In this document: piece by piece, positions 51,976 to 62,203 of the stretch | How positions within the stretch are numbered: the stretch's first letter is position 1 | How the letters are laid out: each line of letters opens with the position of its first letter | Source: JAOUEA01 sp963821935 | Lineage (GTDB): Bacteria > Actinomycetota > UBA4738 > HRBIN12 | Assembly (NCBI GenBank): GCA_963821935.1 | Contig: CAWGFM010000005.1 | Coordinates: forward strand, 1,240,001 to 1,304,000 | Reading direction: 5' to 3' | Length of the DNA stretch: 64,000 nt | The notes under the pieces: model-generated | The model's input: the letters and a program-made list of their open reading frames with translations, nothing else | Told to the model about the DNA's origin: nothing | Database searches by the model: none | Program-made: the position numbers and the translations under genes

Positions 51976-51978
51976 GGT
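51973..51978 (+). promoter_or_regulatory. -10 box, leaderless membrane-anchored hypothetical gene
   Basis: TAGGGT, overlapping the TAG stop of the VWA gene, with a 6-nt spacer to ATG 51985. Confidence 0.5.
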
Positions 51979-51984
51979 CCGAGC

Positions 51985-52584
51985 ATGCCCCGAGCGGTCA
52001 AGGTCGTGCTGTGGGTCGCCGTGTTCGCGGCCTGCTTCGGCATCGGAGCCTACGTGGCTGCGCACACCAACCCGTTCCCGCCCGGTGTCGACCCGGGCGT
52101 CCGGCTGGAACCGAGCGCGACGCCGTCGGAGGCATCGGTCGAGGGAACGTGGACGGTGCAGATCGAGGTGCGCACGTATCACGACCTGTACGTGGGCGGG
52201 CGCTGTGCGGCCAACTGGCGGGCGGGCATCGCTCTGGATCCCGTCGAGACGGGGATCAGCGGCAGCGGGCCGGCGATGTTGACGGGTGAGCTCCGGTGCG
52301 ACGAGCCGACGGCGCAGATCCAAGCCGAGCAGGTCGAGTTCGACGCCTCCGGAACCGTCAGGGGCGATGAGCTCCGGTTCCGGCTCGTCAGCACGTCCCG
52401 CTCGCCGGTGGGAGCGCAGGACCTGTCCGGTTTGGTGAAGACGCTGCCGACGTTGCGGTTCCGGCTTCCGGCACGCGTGGGAGCCTCTGCGTCGTTCGAC
52501 ATCACCGTGCCCGACGGTGACCGGGGGACCTATGGTGCGGTCGGACAGGTGCTCCTCAGCTCGACGGATCCCACCAGAGGGTGA
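51985..52584 (+). CDS. Membrane-anchored extracytoplasmic hypothetical protein
   Basis: 199 aa. One N-terminal helix (VVLWVAVFAACFGIGAYVAA), a Pro-rich linker (HTNPFPPGVDP), and a beta-rich outer domain with two Cys (RCAANW; LRCDEP) that may pair. Not a recognised family. Fourth gene in a row with its own leaderless-type -10 box. The 3' end overlaps the convergent methyltransferase by 29 nt. Confidence 0.7.
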   Translation: MPRAVKVVLWVAVFAACFGIGAYVAAHTNPFPPGVDPGVRLEPSATPSEASVEGTWTVQIEVRTYHDLYVGGRCAANWRAGIALDPVETGISGSGPAMLTGELRCDEPTAQIQAEQVEFDASGTVRGDELRFRLVSTSRSPVGAQDLSGLVKTLPTLRFRLPARVGASASFDITVPDGDRGTYGAVGQVLLSSTDPTRG

Positions 52585-53389
52585 CCACCGTTCGCTCGGC
52601 AGGTCCGGCCGACCAGCGGCCGTTCCTGAGATGCACGCGTGTGCCGAGTGCTTCGGCGATCTCGTCGTCGCGGTCCGCCGGAAGGCACAGGCGTGTCCGC
52701 ACCAGGGCCACGGCCGATTCCCGGGTCGTGAACCCGCTCCCGGCGGGGTCGTCGTCACCGCCGGGGCGATCTCGACGTTGGGGTTCGATCCCGATCTCCC
52801 GCATGACCTCGAGCGCCAGCTCCACCCGAGGCTCGTCGGGCATGTCCAGCCCGTGGAACGTCTGCCACAGATCGGCCATCCAGCCCAGTGGATGCCGGTC
52901 GGTGGCCTCCAGGACGACGCGATGCCGCGCGTGGTCGTCGAGCGCCGAGAGGAACGGCTCGAGGTCGGCCACGTTGTAGAGGGTGTGCCCCGACACGGCC
53001 ACGTCAACGTGCCCGACCTGCGCTGCCACCTCGGGCCATCGCCCCTCCACGGTGGTCGCGTGCACGCCCGCGGATGCGGCGTTCGACGCGAAAGCCACGA
53101 GCATGTCGGGCTGTGCGTCGACGCCGATGATGGTGACGGCCCTGGACGCAAGCGGAAGCGACGTGGCGCCGCCTCCCACCCCGACATCCAGGACGGATCC
53201 GTCGTCGGGGAGTGCCTCCAACGCGCGGGCCGATGTTGGTGTGATGCTCTCCGCTCCGGCCGCCTGCGTCCCTCGAGCGGCGAACAGCTCACGCGGGAAG
53301 CCCCACGGTGACGCGGGGGCGGCATCGATCAGCTCCTGCGGGATCGCCCGAGCGTTCAGCGCCGCCTTCCAGCGTTCGGCCGCGTTCAC
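52556..53389 (-). CDS. Class I SAM-dependent methyltransferase
   Basis: 277 aa. SAM loop VLDVGVGGGATSLPLA, strand-2 acidic residue VTIIGVDAQPDML, and DVAVSGHTLYNVADLEPFL. The C-terminal part (RTRLCLPADRDDEIAEALG) resembles small-molecule methyltransferases. Substrate unknown. GTG start overlaps the upstream CoA-transferase stop (GTGA). Confidence 0.82.
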   Translation of the reverse strand: MNAAERWKAALNARAIPQELIDAAPASPWGFPRELFAARGTQAAGAESITPTSARALEALPDDGSVLDVGVGGGATSLPLASRAVTIIGVDAQPDMLVAFASNAASAGVHATTVEGRWPEVAAQVGHVDVAVSGHTLYNVADLEPFLSALDDHARHRVVLEATDRHPLGWMADLWQTFHGLDMPDEPRVELALEVMREIGIEPQRRDRPGGDDDPAGSGFTTRESAVALVRTRLCLPADRDDEIAEALGTRVHLRNGRWSAGPAERTVVTLWWDPSS

Positions 53390-54567
53390 GGGCCGGCGAT
53401 ATCGTCGTCGTGCTCACCCAGGGTGGGCGGTGGCATCCGGCTCACCAACGCCTGCCCATCGAAGCGAAGCGGATCGCGCACCAGCCGCAGCGTCCCCCCT
53501 CGCTCGGGGTCATCGATGGTGTCCACCAGCGCGGCACCCTCCGGAGAGGCGAACACCTCGTCCATGGTCCGGATCGGAGCGCACGGCACGCTCGCCCCAT
53601 CGAGGGCGTCGAGCCACTCCTGAGCGGGCCGATGGGCGAACGCCTCCACCAAGAGCGGGACCAGCGTCGCTCGATGGCGAACCCGGTCATCGTTCGAGGC
53701 GAAGCGTTCGTCCTGCGACCACTCGGGGTGACCGACCACCGTGCAGATCCGCTCGAACAGCCGGTCGTTGCCCCCCGCCACGATGAACGGACGATCGGCA
53801 CCGTGGAAGACCTGATACGGCACGATGTTCGGGTGCTGTGAGCCCATCGCCTGCGGGATCACACCGCCGATCAGGTGGTTGGCCGCCTGGTTGACCATGG
53901 CGGCAACGGAGGCGTCGAACAGCGACACGCTCACGTGCCGTCCCCGGCCGGTGCGCTCGCGTTCGAGCAGCGCAGCCTGGATACCGATCGTCGCGTACAG
54001 GCCGGTGATCACGTCGAGCAGCGCTACACCCGCCTTCGTGGGCTCGCCGTCCCGCTGGCCGGTCACGCTCATCAGGCCGGACAGCGCCTGCACGATGATG
54101 TCGTAGCCGGGCCGGCTCTCGACCCCCTGCGCGTCCTCGCCGAACGCGGTCAGCGAGCACGTGATCAGCCGGAGGTGCGCCGCCCGAAGATCGGCCAGGC
54201 CCAGCCCGAGCTCGGCCATGAGCCCCGGACGGAAGTTCTCCACCACGACGTCGGCCGACGCCGCGAGATCGCGGATGCGCTCGACGCCTGCCTCATCCCG
54301 AAGATCGATCACCACGGAACGCTTGTTGCGGTTGAGGGACAGGAAGTAGGCGGCGTCCTCGCCCGAGAACGGCGGTCCCCATCGCCGTGTGTCGTCCCCG
54401 TGCCCGGGGCGTTCGACCTTGATGACGTCGGCGCCCAGATCGCCCAGGGTCATCGTGGCGAGCGGCCCCGCGAGCACGCGGGTGAGGTCCAACACCCGCA
54501 ACCCCGCCAGCGGTGCCGGGCCAGACGGCGCTCCGGGGCGCGGTTCCGGCCAGGCCTGCCCGATCAT
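53386..54567 (-). CDS. CaiB/BaiF family (class III) CoA transferase
   Basis: 393 aa. Family blocks LRVLDLTRVLAGPLATMTLG, ADVIKVERPGHGDDTRRWGP, LNRNKRSVVIDLRD and SRPGYDIIVQALSGLM, with the Asp of PGYD at the catalytic position. Transfers CoA between carboxylic acids; substrate unknown. ATG 54567 has TACGCT exactly 6 nt upstream, so a much longer upstream frame was rejected. Confidence 0.92.
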   Translation of the reverse strand: MIGQAWPEPRPGAPSGPAPLAGLRVLDLTRVLAGPLATMTLGDLGADVIKVERPGHGDDTRRWGPPFSGEDAAYFLSLNRNKRSVVIDLRDEAGVERIRDLAASADVVVENFRPGLMAELGLGLADLRAAHLRLITCSLTAFGEDAQGVESRPGYDIIVQALSGLMSVTGQRDGEPTKAGVALLDVITGLYATIGIQAALLERERTGRGRHVSVSLFDASVAAMVNQAANHLIGGVIPQAMGSQHPNIVPYQVFHGADRPFIVAGGNDRLFERICTVVGHPEWSQDERFASNDDRVRHRATLVPLLVEAFAHRPAQEWLDALDGASVPCAPIRTMDEVFASPEGAALVDTIDDPERGGTLRLVRDPLRFDGQALVSRMPPPTLGEHDDDIAGP

Positions 54568-54573
54568 CAGCGC

Positions 54574-54579
54574 AGCGTA
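54574..54579 (-). promoter_or_regulatory. -10 box, leaderless CoA transferase operon
   Basis: TACGCT on the minus strand, 6-nt spacer to ATG 54567. Confidence 0.5.
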
Positions 54580-54636
54580 ACCAGTTCCACTGGGGAGCAC
54601 TGGTCGTGGTCCCTTCGATTGCGGCATGATTGTGGG

Positions 54637-55323
54637 GTGAACGAACAGAGCCTGGAGCGGGTCAATGCCTTCCTGGCCGCCGCCTCGTCCCGAACCGAGG
54701 TGGGCCAGGTGCTCGATGTCACGCCGGCCGAGATCGGCCGTGAGCTGGGCTTCCCGGACGCCTTGTCGACCGCCCGTGCGGTGCGGGCCCTGATCGCGCG
54801 CCAGCGGCTGGAACCGTCGATGGGCTCGTACCGGCTGCTCGATGCACGCCCGGTCGAGGCTTCCGAGAAGGAGGCCCTGGGTCGCCGCCCACGCAAGCCC
54901 CGCGCTCGTGCGAGCGACGGGGACGACGGGGCGCGGCGGGGCCGGTCCGGATCGTCGCCCGCCTATTCCGACATGGGCCGCGCCGTGGTGGATCGCGTGG
55001 TGGAGCTGGGACGGGAGGCGGCGGAGCTGCGGGCCAGCCTTCGCACCGCCCGCGAGGAATCCCGAGAGGCCCGTCAGACCCGCGACGAAGCGGTCCGCCG
55101 CGCACGGTCGCTGAGCGAGAAGAACCGTGAACTGGAAGCGCGCGCCGAGATGGCCGAATCCAACCTCCGCACGCTGTTGGCGACCGCCAAGGTCAAGGAG
55201 ACGTCCCCACGAGATGCTCCCGTGTCCGACAGCGAGATGGAAGCCATCCTGGGGATCTTGAAGGAGAACGGCGAGCCGGAGGACACCCCTTCCGCGCCTC
55301 CCGACGCAGCTCCGGCCTACTGA
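54637..55323 (+). CDS. Winged-helix plus coiled-coil protein
   Basis: 228 aa. Residues about 15-70 look like a winged helix (RTEVGQVLDVTPAEIGRELG; ARAVRALIARQRLEPSMGSY), then a basic linker (GRRPRKPRARASDGDDGARR) and a long coiled coil (about 115-185). No known family. A CATGAT hexamer lies 6 nt before GTG 54637. Could be a DNA-binding or nucleoid-associated protein. Convergent with dppF2. Confidence 0.65.
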   Translation: MNEQSLERVNAFLAAASSRTEVGQVLDVTPAEIGRELGFPDALSTARAVRALIARQRLEPSMGSYRLLDARPVEASEKEALGRRPRKPRARASDGDDGARRGRSGSSPAYSDMGRAVVDRVVELGREAAELRASLRTAREESREARQTRDEAVRRARSLSEKNRELEARAEMAESNLRTLLATAKVKETSPRDAPVSDSEMEAILGILKENGEPEDTPSAPPDAAPAY

Positions 55324-56401
55324 GCCGCTTGGTCGGCGGGCTGGCGATGTCCCGGCCTGGCGGACGCCTCGTAGCACGCCACCTCGTGGGCGGGGGCCAG
55401 GGCTGCGAGCTGCAGGTCCTGTCCCTGACACTGCGCCTCGATCCCGAGCCGCGCGGCCTTGCCGGATGCCACCACCGGGCAGCGTGGGTGGAACCGACAC
55501 CCGGCCGGGATGCGGGTCGGGTCCGGAGGCTCGCCGGCCAGGATCGGACGTTCCAGTCCACCTGCTTCGGGCACGACGTCCAGCAGGGCTTTCGTGTACG
55601 GGTGGTAGGGATGCAGCAGGACGTCCTCGGCGGGGCCGATCTCCACGATCCGACCCAGGTACATGATCGCGACCCGGTCCGCCACGGTCCATGCCAGACC
55701 GAGGTCGTGCGTCACGATGATGATGCTCAGGCCCAGGTCGTCTCGCAGCTTCATGAGCAGTTGCAGGATCTCTCCGCGGACCGAGGCGTCCAGGTTGGAG
55801 ACCGGCTCATCCGCCACGATGACCTCGGGGTCGAGCACCATGGCGCCCGCGATCACGACCCGCTGGCGTTGACCACCCGACAGCTCATGCGGATACAGCA
55901 GGAAGAACCGTTCCGGCGGGCGCAGCCCCGATCGTGAGAGCGCCCGAGCCACGAGCTCTTCCTCGGTCTTGCCGTTGGGACCGTGGCTGATGTGGTGGAT
56001 GCGCAGCCCCTCCGCCACGATCTCGTAGATGGTCTGCCGGGGGTTCAGGGTGCCGGTCGGGTCTTGGAAGACCATCTGCACCCTGCGTCGGTAGCTCTTG
56101 AGGTTGCGCGGCAGAGGCTCGCCCTCGAACAGGATCCGCCCGCTGTCCACCGGCTGCAGACCCATGATGGCGCGAGCGGTGGTGGTCTTGCCACACCCGG
56201 ACTCACCTGCCAGGGCCAGGACTTCACCGCGCCGCAGCTCGAACGAGACACCGTCGACCGCGCGAGACAAGGCGGCCTTCTTGCCGGTGAGACCGGCCAC
56301 GAGTCCCAGCCGGCCCCGGAACGTGACGTGAAGGTCGTCGACCTCGACGACCGGTCCCGTGACCTTCGCGACGGTCGAGGCAGCACCGGGATGCGCCTGG
56401 C

Positions 56402-56405
<4 letters not shown>
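55317..56405 (-). CDS. Peptide ABC transporter ATP-binding protein (DppF/OppF type), system 2
   Basis: 362 aa. Walker A GESGCGKTT, signature LSGGQRQRVVIAGAM, Walker B VIVADEPVSNLD and C-terminal IPAGCRFHPRCP. Strongly similar to the first system's DppF-type protein along its length. GTG 56405 overlaps the DppD-type stop. Confidence 0.93.
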
Positions 56406-57384
<979 letters not shown>

Positions 57385-57388
<4 letters not shown>

Positions 57389-58257
57389 CGGTCCCTCAGC
57401 TTGGGGCTCAGGATCTCGTCCAGGGCGTAGCCGCACATCGTGAACGACAGTGTGACCATGACGATCGCCAGGCCCGGTGGGATCAGCCACCACCAGTAGC
57501 CAGCCGTGAGCGCGCCGTTCTCGAAGGACTCCTGGATCGTGATGCCCCACGAGATCGAGTTGGGGTCGCCCAGCCCCAACAGCGCCAGCGTGGTCTCGGA
57601 CAAGATCGCGAGCGCCACCGTGAGCACGGTGTTGGCGAACAGCACCGGCATGACGTTGGGCAGGATGTGCCGGCTGACCAGGTGCCAATGGCCCGAGCCC
57701 AGAGCTCTTGATCGCTCCACGTACGTTCGCTCTCGCACGCTCAATGCCTGCGAGCGGGTGAGACGAGCGGTGCCGGCCCACGAGGTGATCGCGATGACCA
57801 CGATGATGGCGAGCAGGCTCCGGCCCCACAGTGACGCGAGCACGATCGCAAGGGCGATCCACGGGATCACCAGGAACCAGTTGGTGATGAAGTTGAGCAC
57901 CGTGTCGATCTTGCCTCCGAAGTACCCGGACGCGATGCCGATGGTGGCGCCCAGGACCATGGCTCCGATCGTGGCGGTCAGGCCAACCATGAGCGAGACT
58001 CGCGCGCCAGCGACGACCAGCCCCAGCACCGAGCGACCGAAGTTGTCGGTTCCCAGCGGGTAGGACCTGGACGGCCCCTCCAGGATCGGACCGGTCGCGG
58101 TCGCGGGGTCCAGCTGGGCCTGGTCCACGAGCATCGGCCCGAAGATGGCGAGGAAGATGAAGAACGTCAGCACGATCAGGCCGGTCATGCCCTGCTTGTT
58201 CCGGCGGAAGACCCGCCAGTAGCCCGTCGCGGCGCGCCGACGCCGCGTCCACGTCAA
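57385..58257 (-). CDS. Peptide ABC transporter permease (DppC/OppC type), system 2; start uncertain
   Basis: 290 aa from TTG 58257, the only start codon in this frame. DppC features: YWRVFRRNKQGMTGLIVLTF, GTDNFGRSVLGLVVAGAR and the EAA loop YVERSRALGSGHWHLVSRHI. The frame stays open upstream for 21 more codons reading EIATVDDLTPPPLQTPGSPR, a plausible native N-terminus, up to the ATGA overlap with the DppB-type stop, but there ATG is one base out of frame. A single missing base near 58318 would restore ATG-GAG-ATC. Confidence 0.88.
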
Positions 58258-58318
58258 CTTCCGCGGACTGCCGGGTGTCTGGAGCGGCGGCGGTGTCAGA
58301 TCGTCGACGGTCGCGATC

Positions 58319-59320
58319 TCATGCCTCCCGGATCCGAGGGTCGATGTAGCCGTAGGTCACGTCGGCCACCAGGTTGAAGATGATGACGGTGGCGCTGGCC
58401 AGCAGGAACACGGCTTGGATCAACGGGTAGTCCAGCTCCTGGATCGCCTCGTAGGTGAGCAGACCGATGCCCGGCCACGAGAACACCGTCTCCACGATGA
58501 TGGCGCCGCCGAGCACGAAACCGAAGCTCAGGAAGATCAGCGTGAACGTCGGCAGGATCGCGTTGGGTACCGCGTGGTGGCGTCGCACCAGGCGGTCCTG
58601 CACGCCCTTGGCCCGCGCGGTCTGCACGAAGTCGTCGTTCATGACCTCGAGCAGCGACGAGCGCATGATGATCGCGTATTCACCGATGTAGCCCAGGGTC
58701 AGGGTCAGCAGCGGCAGGAACAGGTGGTTGGCCACGTCCGCGACGTGCGCGAACCCCGTCAGCCCCTGCGCGGATTGGTAGCCCCCCGAGGGGAACCAAC
58801 CCAGCGTGCCCGCGAAGAAGATCAGGAGCAGCATGCCCAGCCAGCCTTCCGGCATGGAGTAGAAGACCAGCGAGCCGTAGAGCGAACCGGTGTCGAACCT
58901 GCTCCCTCGTTTCCACCCGCCCTTGATCCCGATCAGCACGCCGAAGGTCGTCGACAGGATCGTGCCGAGCCCGACCAACAGCACGGTTGGCCACAGTCGA
59001 GCCGAGATCTCGTTGATGACCGTGTCGGCCGAGCTGAGCGAACGGCCCAGGTTGCCGGTGATGGTTTGACGGAGATAGGTGGGCAGCGTGCCCAGTTGGG
59101 ACGCCAGCGAGCACTTGGCGCTGCCCTCGGGAGGAACGCAGAGCCCTAGTTCGGTTCGGAGCTGCTGTTGATCAGCCTCGGTGAGGCGCTGGCTGCGAGC
59201 CAGGAGCTCCACCGGGTCGCTCGGCATGACGCGGAACAGAACGAAGTTGAAGATCAGCACGAACAACAGGGTGAGGAGCGCGTACAGCAGCTTGCGGGCC
59301 AGGTACCGCTGCGCTCCCAC
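58319..59320 (-). CDS. Peptide ABC transporter permease (DppB/OppB type), system 2
   Basis: 333 aa. N-terminal RYLARKLLYALLTLLFVLIF with FVLFRVMPSDPVELLARSQR, six helices and the EAA loop VQTARAKGVQDRLVRRHHAV. Compared with the system 1 homologue it has a longer extracytoplasmic loop after helix 1 that includes two Cys (LCVPPEGSAKCSL). Confidence 0.92.
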   Translation of the reverse strand: MGAQRYLARKLLYALLTLLFVLIFNFVLFRVMPSDPVELLARSQRLTEADQQQLRTELGLCVPPEGSAKCSLASQLGTLPTYLRQTITGNLGRSLSSADTVINEISARLWPTVLLVGLGTILSTTFGVLIGIKGGWKRGSRFDTGSLYGSLVFYSMPEGWLGMLLLIFFAGTLGWFPSGGYQSAQGLTGFAHVADVANHLFLPLLTLTLGYIGEYAIIMRSSLLEVMNDDFVQTARAKGVQDRLVRRHHAVPNAILPTFTLIFLSFGFVLGGAIIVETVFSWPGIGLLTYEAIQELDYPLIQAVFLLASATVIIFNLVADVTYGYIDPRIREA

Positions 59321-59362
59321 CCTGTGATCGTCTCCCGCCGTTCGACGTGGGCTGTCGGGTCG

Positions 59363-61193
59363 TTACGCCTCGTCCTCGTCTGGCCCTCGCCGCCGGGCCA
59401 TCACGATGCCGGCGCCCACCACGATGACCGCGCCGATGCCGAGCCACCCAGATCCACGGCGGGATCCCCGTCGACGATGCCGACGTCGCGGCGGTCGCGC
59501 TGACGGGCTTGAGGCTGAAGTACGAATCGAGGGTGGCACCGAACAGATAGAGGCCGACCTCATTGTTCGGTGAGGGCCGCCAGGTTGCCGGGTCGAACTT
59601 GTCGGTTCGGTAGGCCGACAGATCGCTCCAGTAGTTCAAGACCATCGTGGGGATCTCCTCGGCCAACATCAGCTGCATCTCGTCGACGGTGGCTTCCCGC
59701 TCGGCGCGATCCAGCTGGGTCTGCTGCAGTTTGTAGAGATCGTCGTACTCGGGGTTCGAGTAGCAGCCGTCGCTCCAGCCCAGGCACTGCTCCGTGGTGA
59801 AGACCGACAGCATGAAGTCCGGGTCGGGGTCGGGGCACCAGTCCCAGACGTAGGCGTCGAAGTCGCCGATCGCCCACAGGTCGTAGGCCTTGTTGGTGTT
59901 GACCGTGGTGAGGAACGAGTCGATGCCCATGTCGTTCAGGTAGCCCTCGAGCAGCTTGCCCGTGTCCACCGAACCGGTGACGTCGGAGATGACCAGCAGC
60001 TCGAGGTTGAGGTTCTCGCCGGTCTCACCGTTGCGGATGCCGTCACCGTCGGTGTCCGTGTACCCGGCGTCGTCGAGCATGGTGTTGGCCGCGCCGGGGT
60101 CGTAGTTGAACTGCAGGTCTTCGGGGATGTCGCTGTACCAGGCGCCGTTCCTGCCCGGCATCAGCACGCTGTACCCCAGCAACGCGGTGCCCTGATAGAC
60201 CTTGTCGACGATCTCTTGGCGGTCGATGCCCGTCGCCACCGCCTGTCGGAATGCGAGATCGTGGATCGTGGGATCGGCGCTGGCCTGCGGCGTCTGGCCA
60301 CCGAAGTTCCAGGCGAAGTTGCCCCAGCAGCCGCCGTCACCGGTGCGCCGGGCGATGTTCGGTTCCCCTTCCAGCGAGTTGTAGAGCGTGGGGTTCAGGC
60401 CCCAGGCGTAGTCGATCTCACCCGACTTCAACGCCTGCACCATGGCCTCTCCGCTCTGGTACACCGTGAACACGACTTCATCGAGCGCGGCCGGCTTCTC
60501 CCCCCAGTAGTCGGGGTTGACCTCCATCCGCATGAACTGGCCCTTCACGTACTCGACCATCTTGAAGGGGCCGGAGCCGATGGCCTCCTCGTTGGCGAAC
60601 TCCTTGACGGCTTTGCGGGTGGCGCTGGGGTCTCCCTCCACCACGAACTCGCCCCAGATGTGCTCGGGCACGATCGGGATGTAGGCGGGGATCTCGGGCG
60701 CGAAGGTGGGCTCCTCGGCGGTCCAGAGCACGGTGGTCTCGTCCACCACCTCGAAGGTCGGGCTGAACGGCAGGTAGTCCTTGTAGAACGGCATGCCGTT
60801 GTCGGCCACCAGCCGGAACGAGAACGCTACGTCCTCGGCGGTGACCGGCTCGCCGTCGTGCCACGTGGCGCCGGAGGGGATCTTCAGCGTCCACTCCGTG
60901 GAGTCCTCGTTGGGCGTCCACTCCTGGACGAACCCCGGGGCCGCTTCCAGCGTGTCCCGATCCCAGTCGAACGAGATGTCGTAGATGAGGCCCAAGTACT
61001 CGTAGTCGGGGCCGCAGCAGAGGTTGTAGGGGTTCAGGCTGGTGACGTCGGAGTCCATGCCCACGTTCAGCACGACCTTCTCGTCCTCGGCCGTGTCGCT
61101 GGGATCTTGTGCCAGGGCGCTGCCGGTGAGCGCGAGGCCACCGATCAACGCCATCGACAAAGCCACGGCCACCGTCCGCCTGGTCAACCTCAT
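59363..61193 (-). CDS. ABC transporter solute-binding protein, family 5, C-terminally anchored; frameshift near C-terminus, system 2
   Basis: About 610 aa after correction. The signal peptide (RRTVAVALSMALIGGLALTG, then SALAQ) has no lipobox; the SBP_bac_5 fold includes NVGMDSDVTSLNPYNLCCGP and WTLKIPSGATWHDGEPVTAE. Near 59440 the frame shifts by one surplus base: the helix that begins TGIPPWIWV continues in the next frame as LGIGAVIVVGAGIVMARRRG and stops at 59363. Corrected, it ends in a membrane anchor plus RRR, like the system 1 protein. A GAGGAGG site precedes ATG 61193. Confidence 0.88.
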
Positions 61194-61231
61194 CGCGCGT
61201 CCTCCTCGTTTCCGTGTCCGTCGTTTACGTC

Positions 61232-62203
61232 TTACGGAACCGCCACGACTCCCGGTTCATCGATCGTCAGTGAGCGAGCATCTCCGTCCAGCGTCGCGTT
61301 GACCCCGAGGGGGATACTGGCCAGGTGCTTGCCGTGTCCCAACGGGAGCTTGTATAGCACCGGGACCCCCAGCGGTGCTAGATGCCGTTCCAGTACATCC
61401 TCCAACGAGCGATTCCTGGGAGCCTCCGGACGCTCCTCGGTCCAGTCGCAGTCCTTCATCTCCCCGACCACCACGCCGGCGATGCCGTCGAGCTTGCCCG
61501 CCAGTCGCAGCTGGTCCAGATGCACCTCGATCACGTACGCCGGCTCGTGCACCTCCTCGAAGAACACGATGGCGCCATCGAGGACCGGATCCCACGGTGT
61601 GCCCATGAGATGCACGAACGTGAACAGGTTGCCGCCGACGATCGGGGCGGTGACGCGCCCCGGCGCGATGGTGCGTACGTACGGATCGTCCGGGTCGCGG
61701 GGCACCGGTCCGGTGCCCCCCGTAGTGAAGGCGGCGAGCGCCGAGTCCCACGTGAACGTCGTGCGCTCGGGGATGCCCATCGAACCCAGACCCGGGCCGT
61801 GCAACGTCGCCAGGCCGGCCTGCTGGCGCAAGGCGACATGCAGGTTGGTGATATCGGAGTACCCCATGAGGGCCTTGGGATGAGCCGCGATCAGGTCGTA
61901 GTCCAGGTGGGGCAGGACCTGCATGGCTCCCGTGCCGCCCCAGAGCACCTGGATCACATCGACGTCCGCGTCGGCGAACAGCGCGTTGAGGTCGTTCGCC
62001 CGCTGCTGCGGACTGCCGGCGACGTAGTCGTCCTGGGCCCACACGCCGTCGGTCAGCTTGACGCGATATCCCTTGCCTTCCCACCACTCCACGGGTCGCT
62101 CGATATCGCTCCGGTTGTAGTACGGCCCGCTGGGCGCGCAGACGCCGATCGTGCCGCCGGACGGCAGCGGTGCCCCGAACCTGGTTGCGGCGACCTGCGT
62201 CAT
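61232..62203 (-). CDS. S66 family peptidase (LD-carboxypeptidase / MccF type)
   Basis: 323 aa. Catalytic Ser116 in MGYSDITN, Glu in FFEEVHEPAY (about 217) and His in PLGHGKH (about 290) form the S66 triad; IGVCAPSGP opens the fold. LdcA enzymes trim D-Ala from recycled muropeptides and MccF enzymes cleave peptide-nucleotide antibiotics. It lies between a C45 gene (ATGA overlap) and peptide importer system 2, all on one strand, which suggests muropeptide or antibiotic-peptide handling. Confidence 0.9.
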   Translation of the reverse strand: MTQVAATRFGAPLPSGGTIGVCAPSGPYYNRSDIERPVEWWEGKGYRVKLTDGVWAQDDYVAGSPQQRANDLNALFADADVDVIQVLWGGTGAMQVLPHLDYDLIAAHPKALMGYSDITNLHVALRQQAGLATLHGPGLGSMGIPERTTFTWDSALAAFTTGGTGPVPRDPDDPYVRTIAPGRVTAPIVGGNLFTFVHLMGTPWDPVLDGAIVFFEEVHEPAYVIEVHLDQLRLAGKLDGIAGVVVGEMKDCDWTEERPEAPRNRSLEDVLERHLAPLGVPVLYKLPLGHGKHLASIPLGVNATLDGDARSLTIDEPGVVAVP

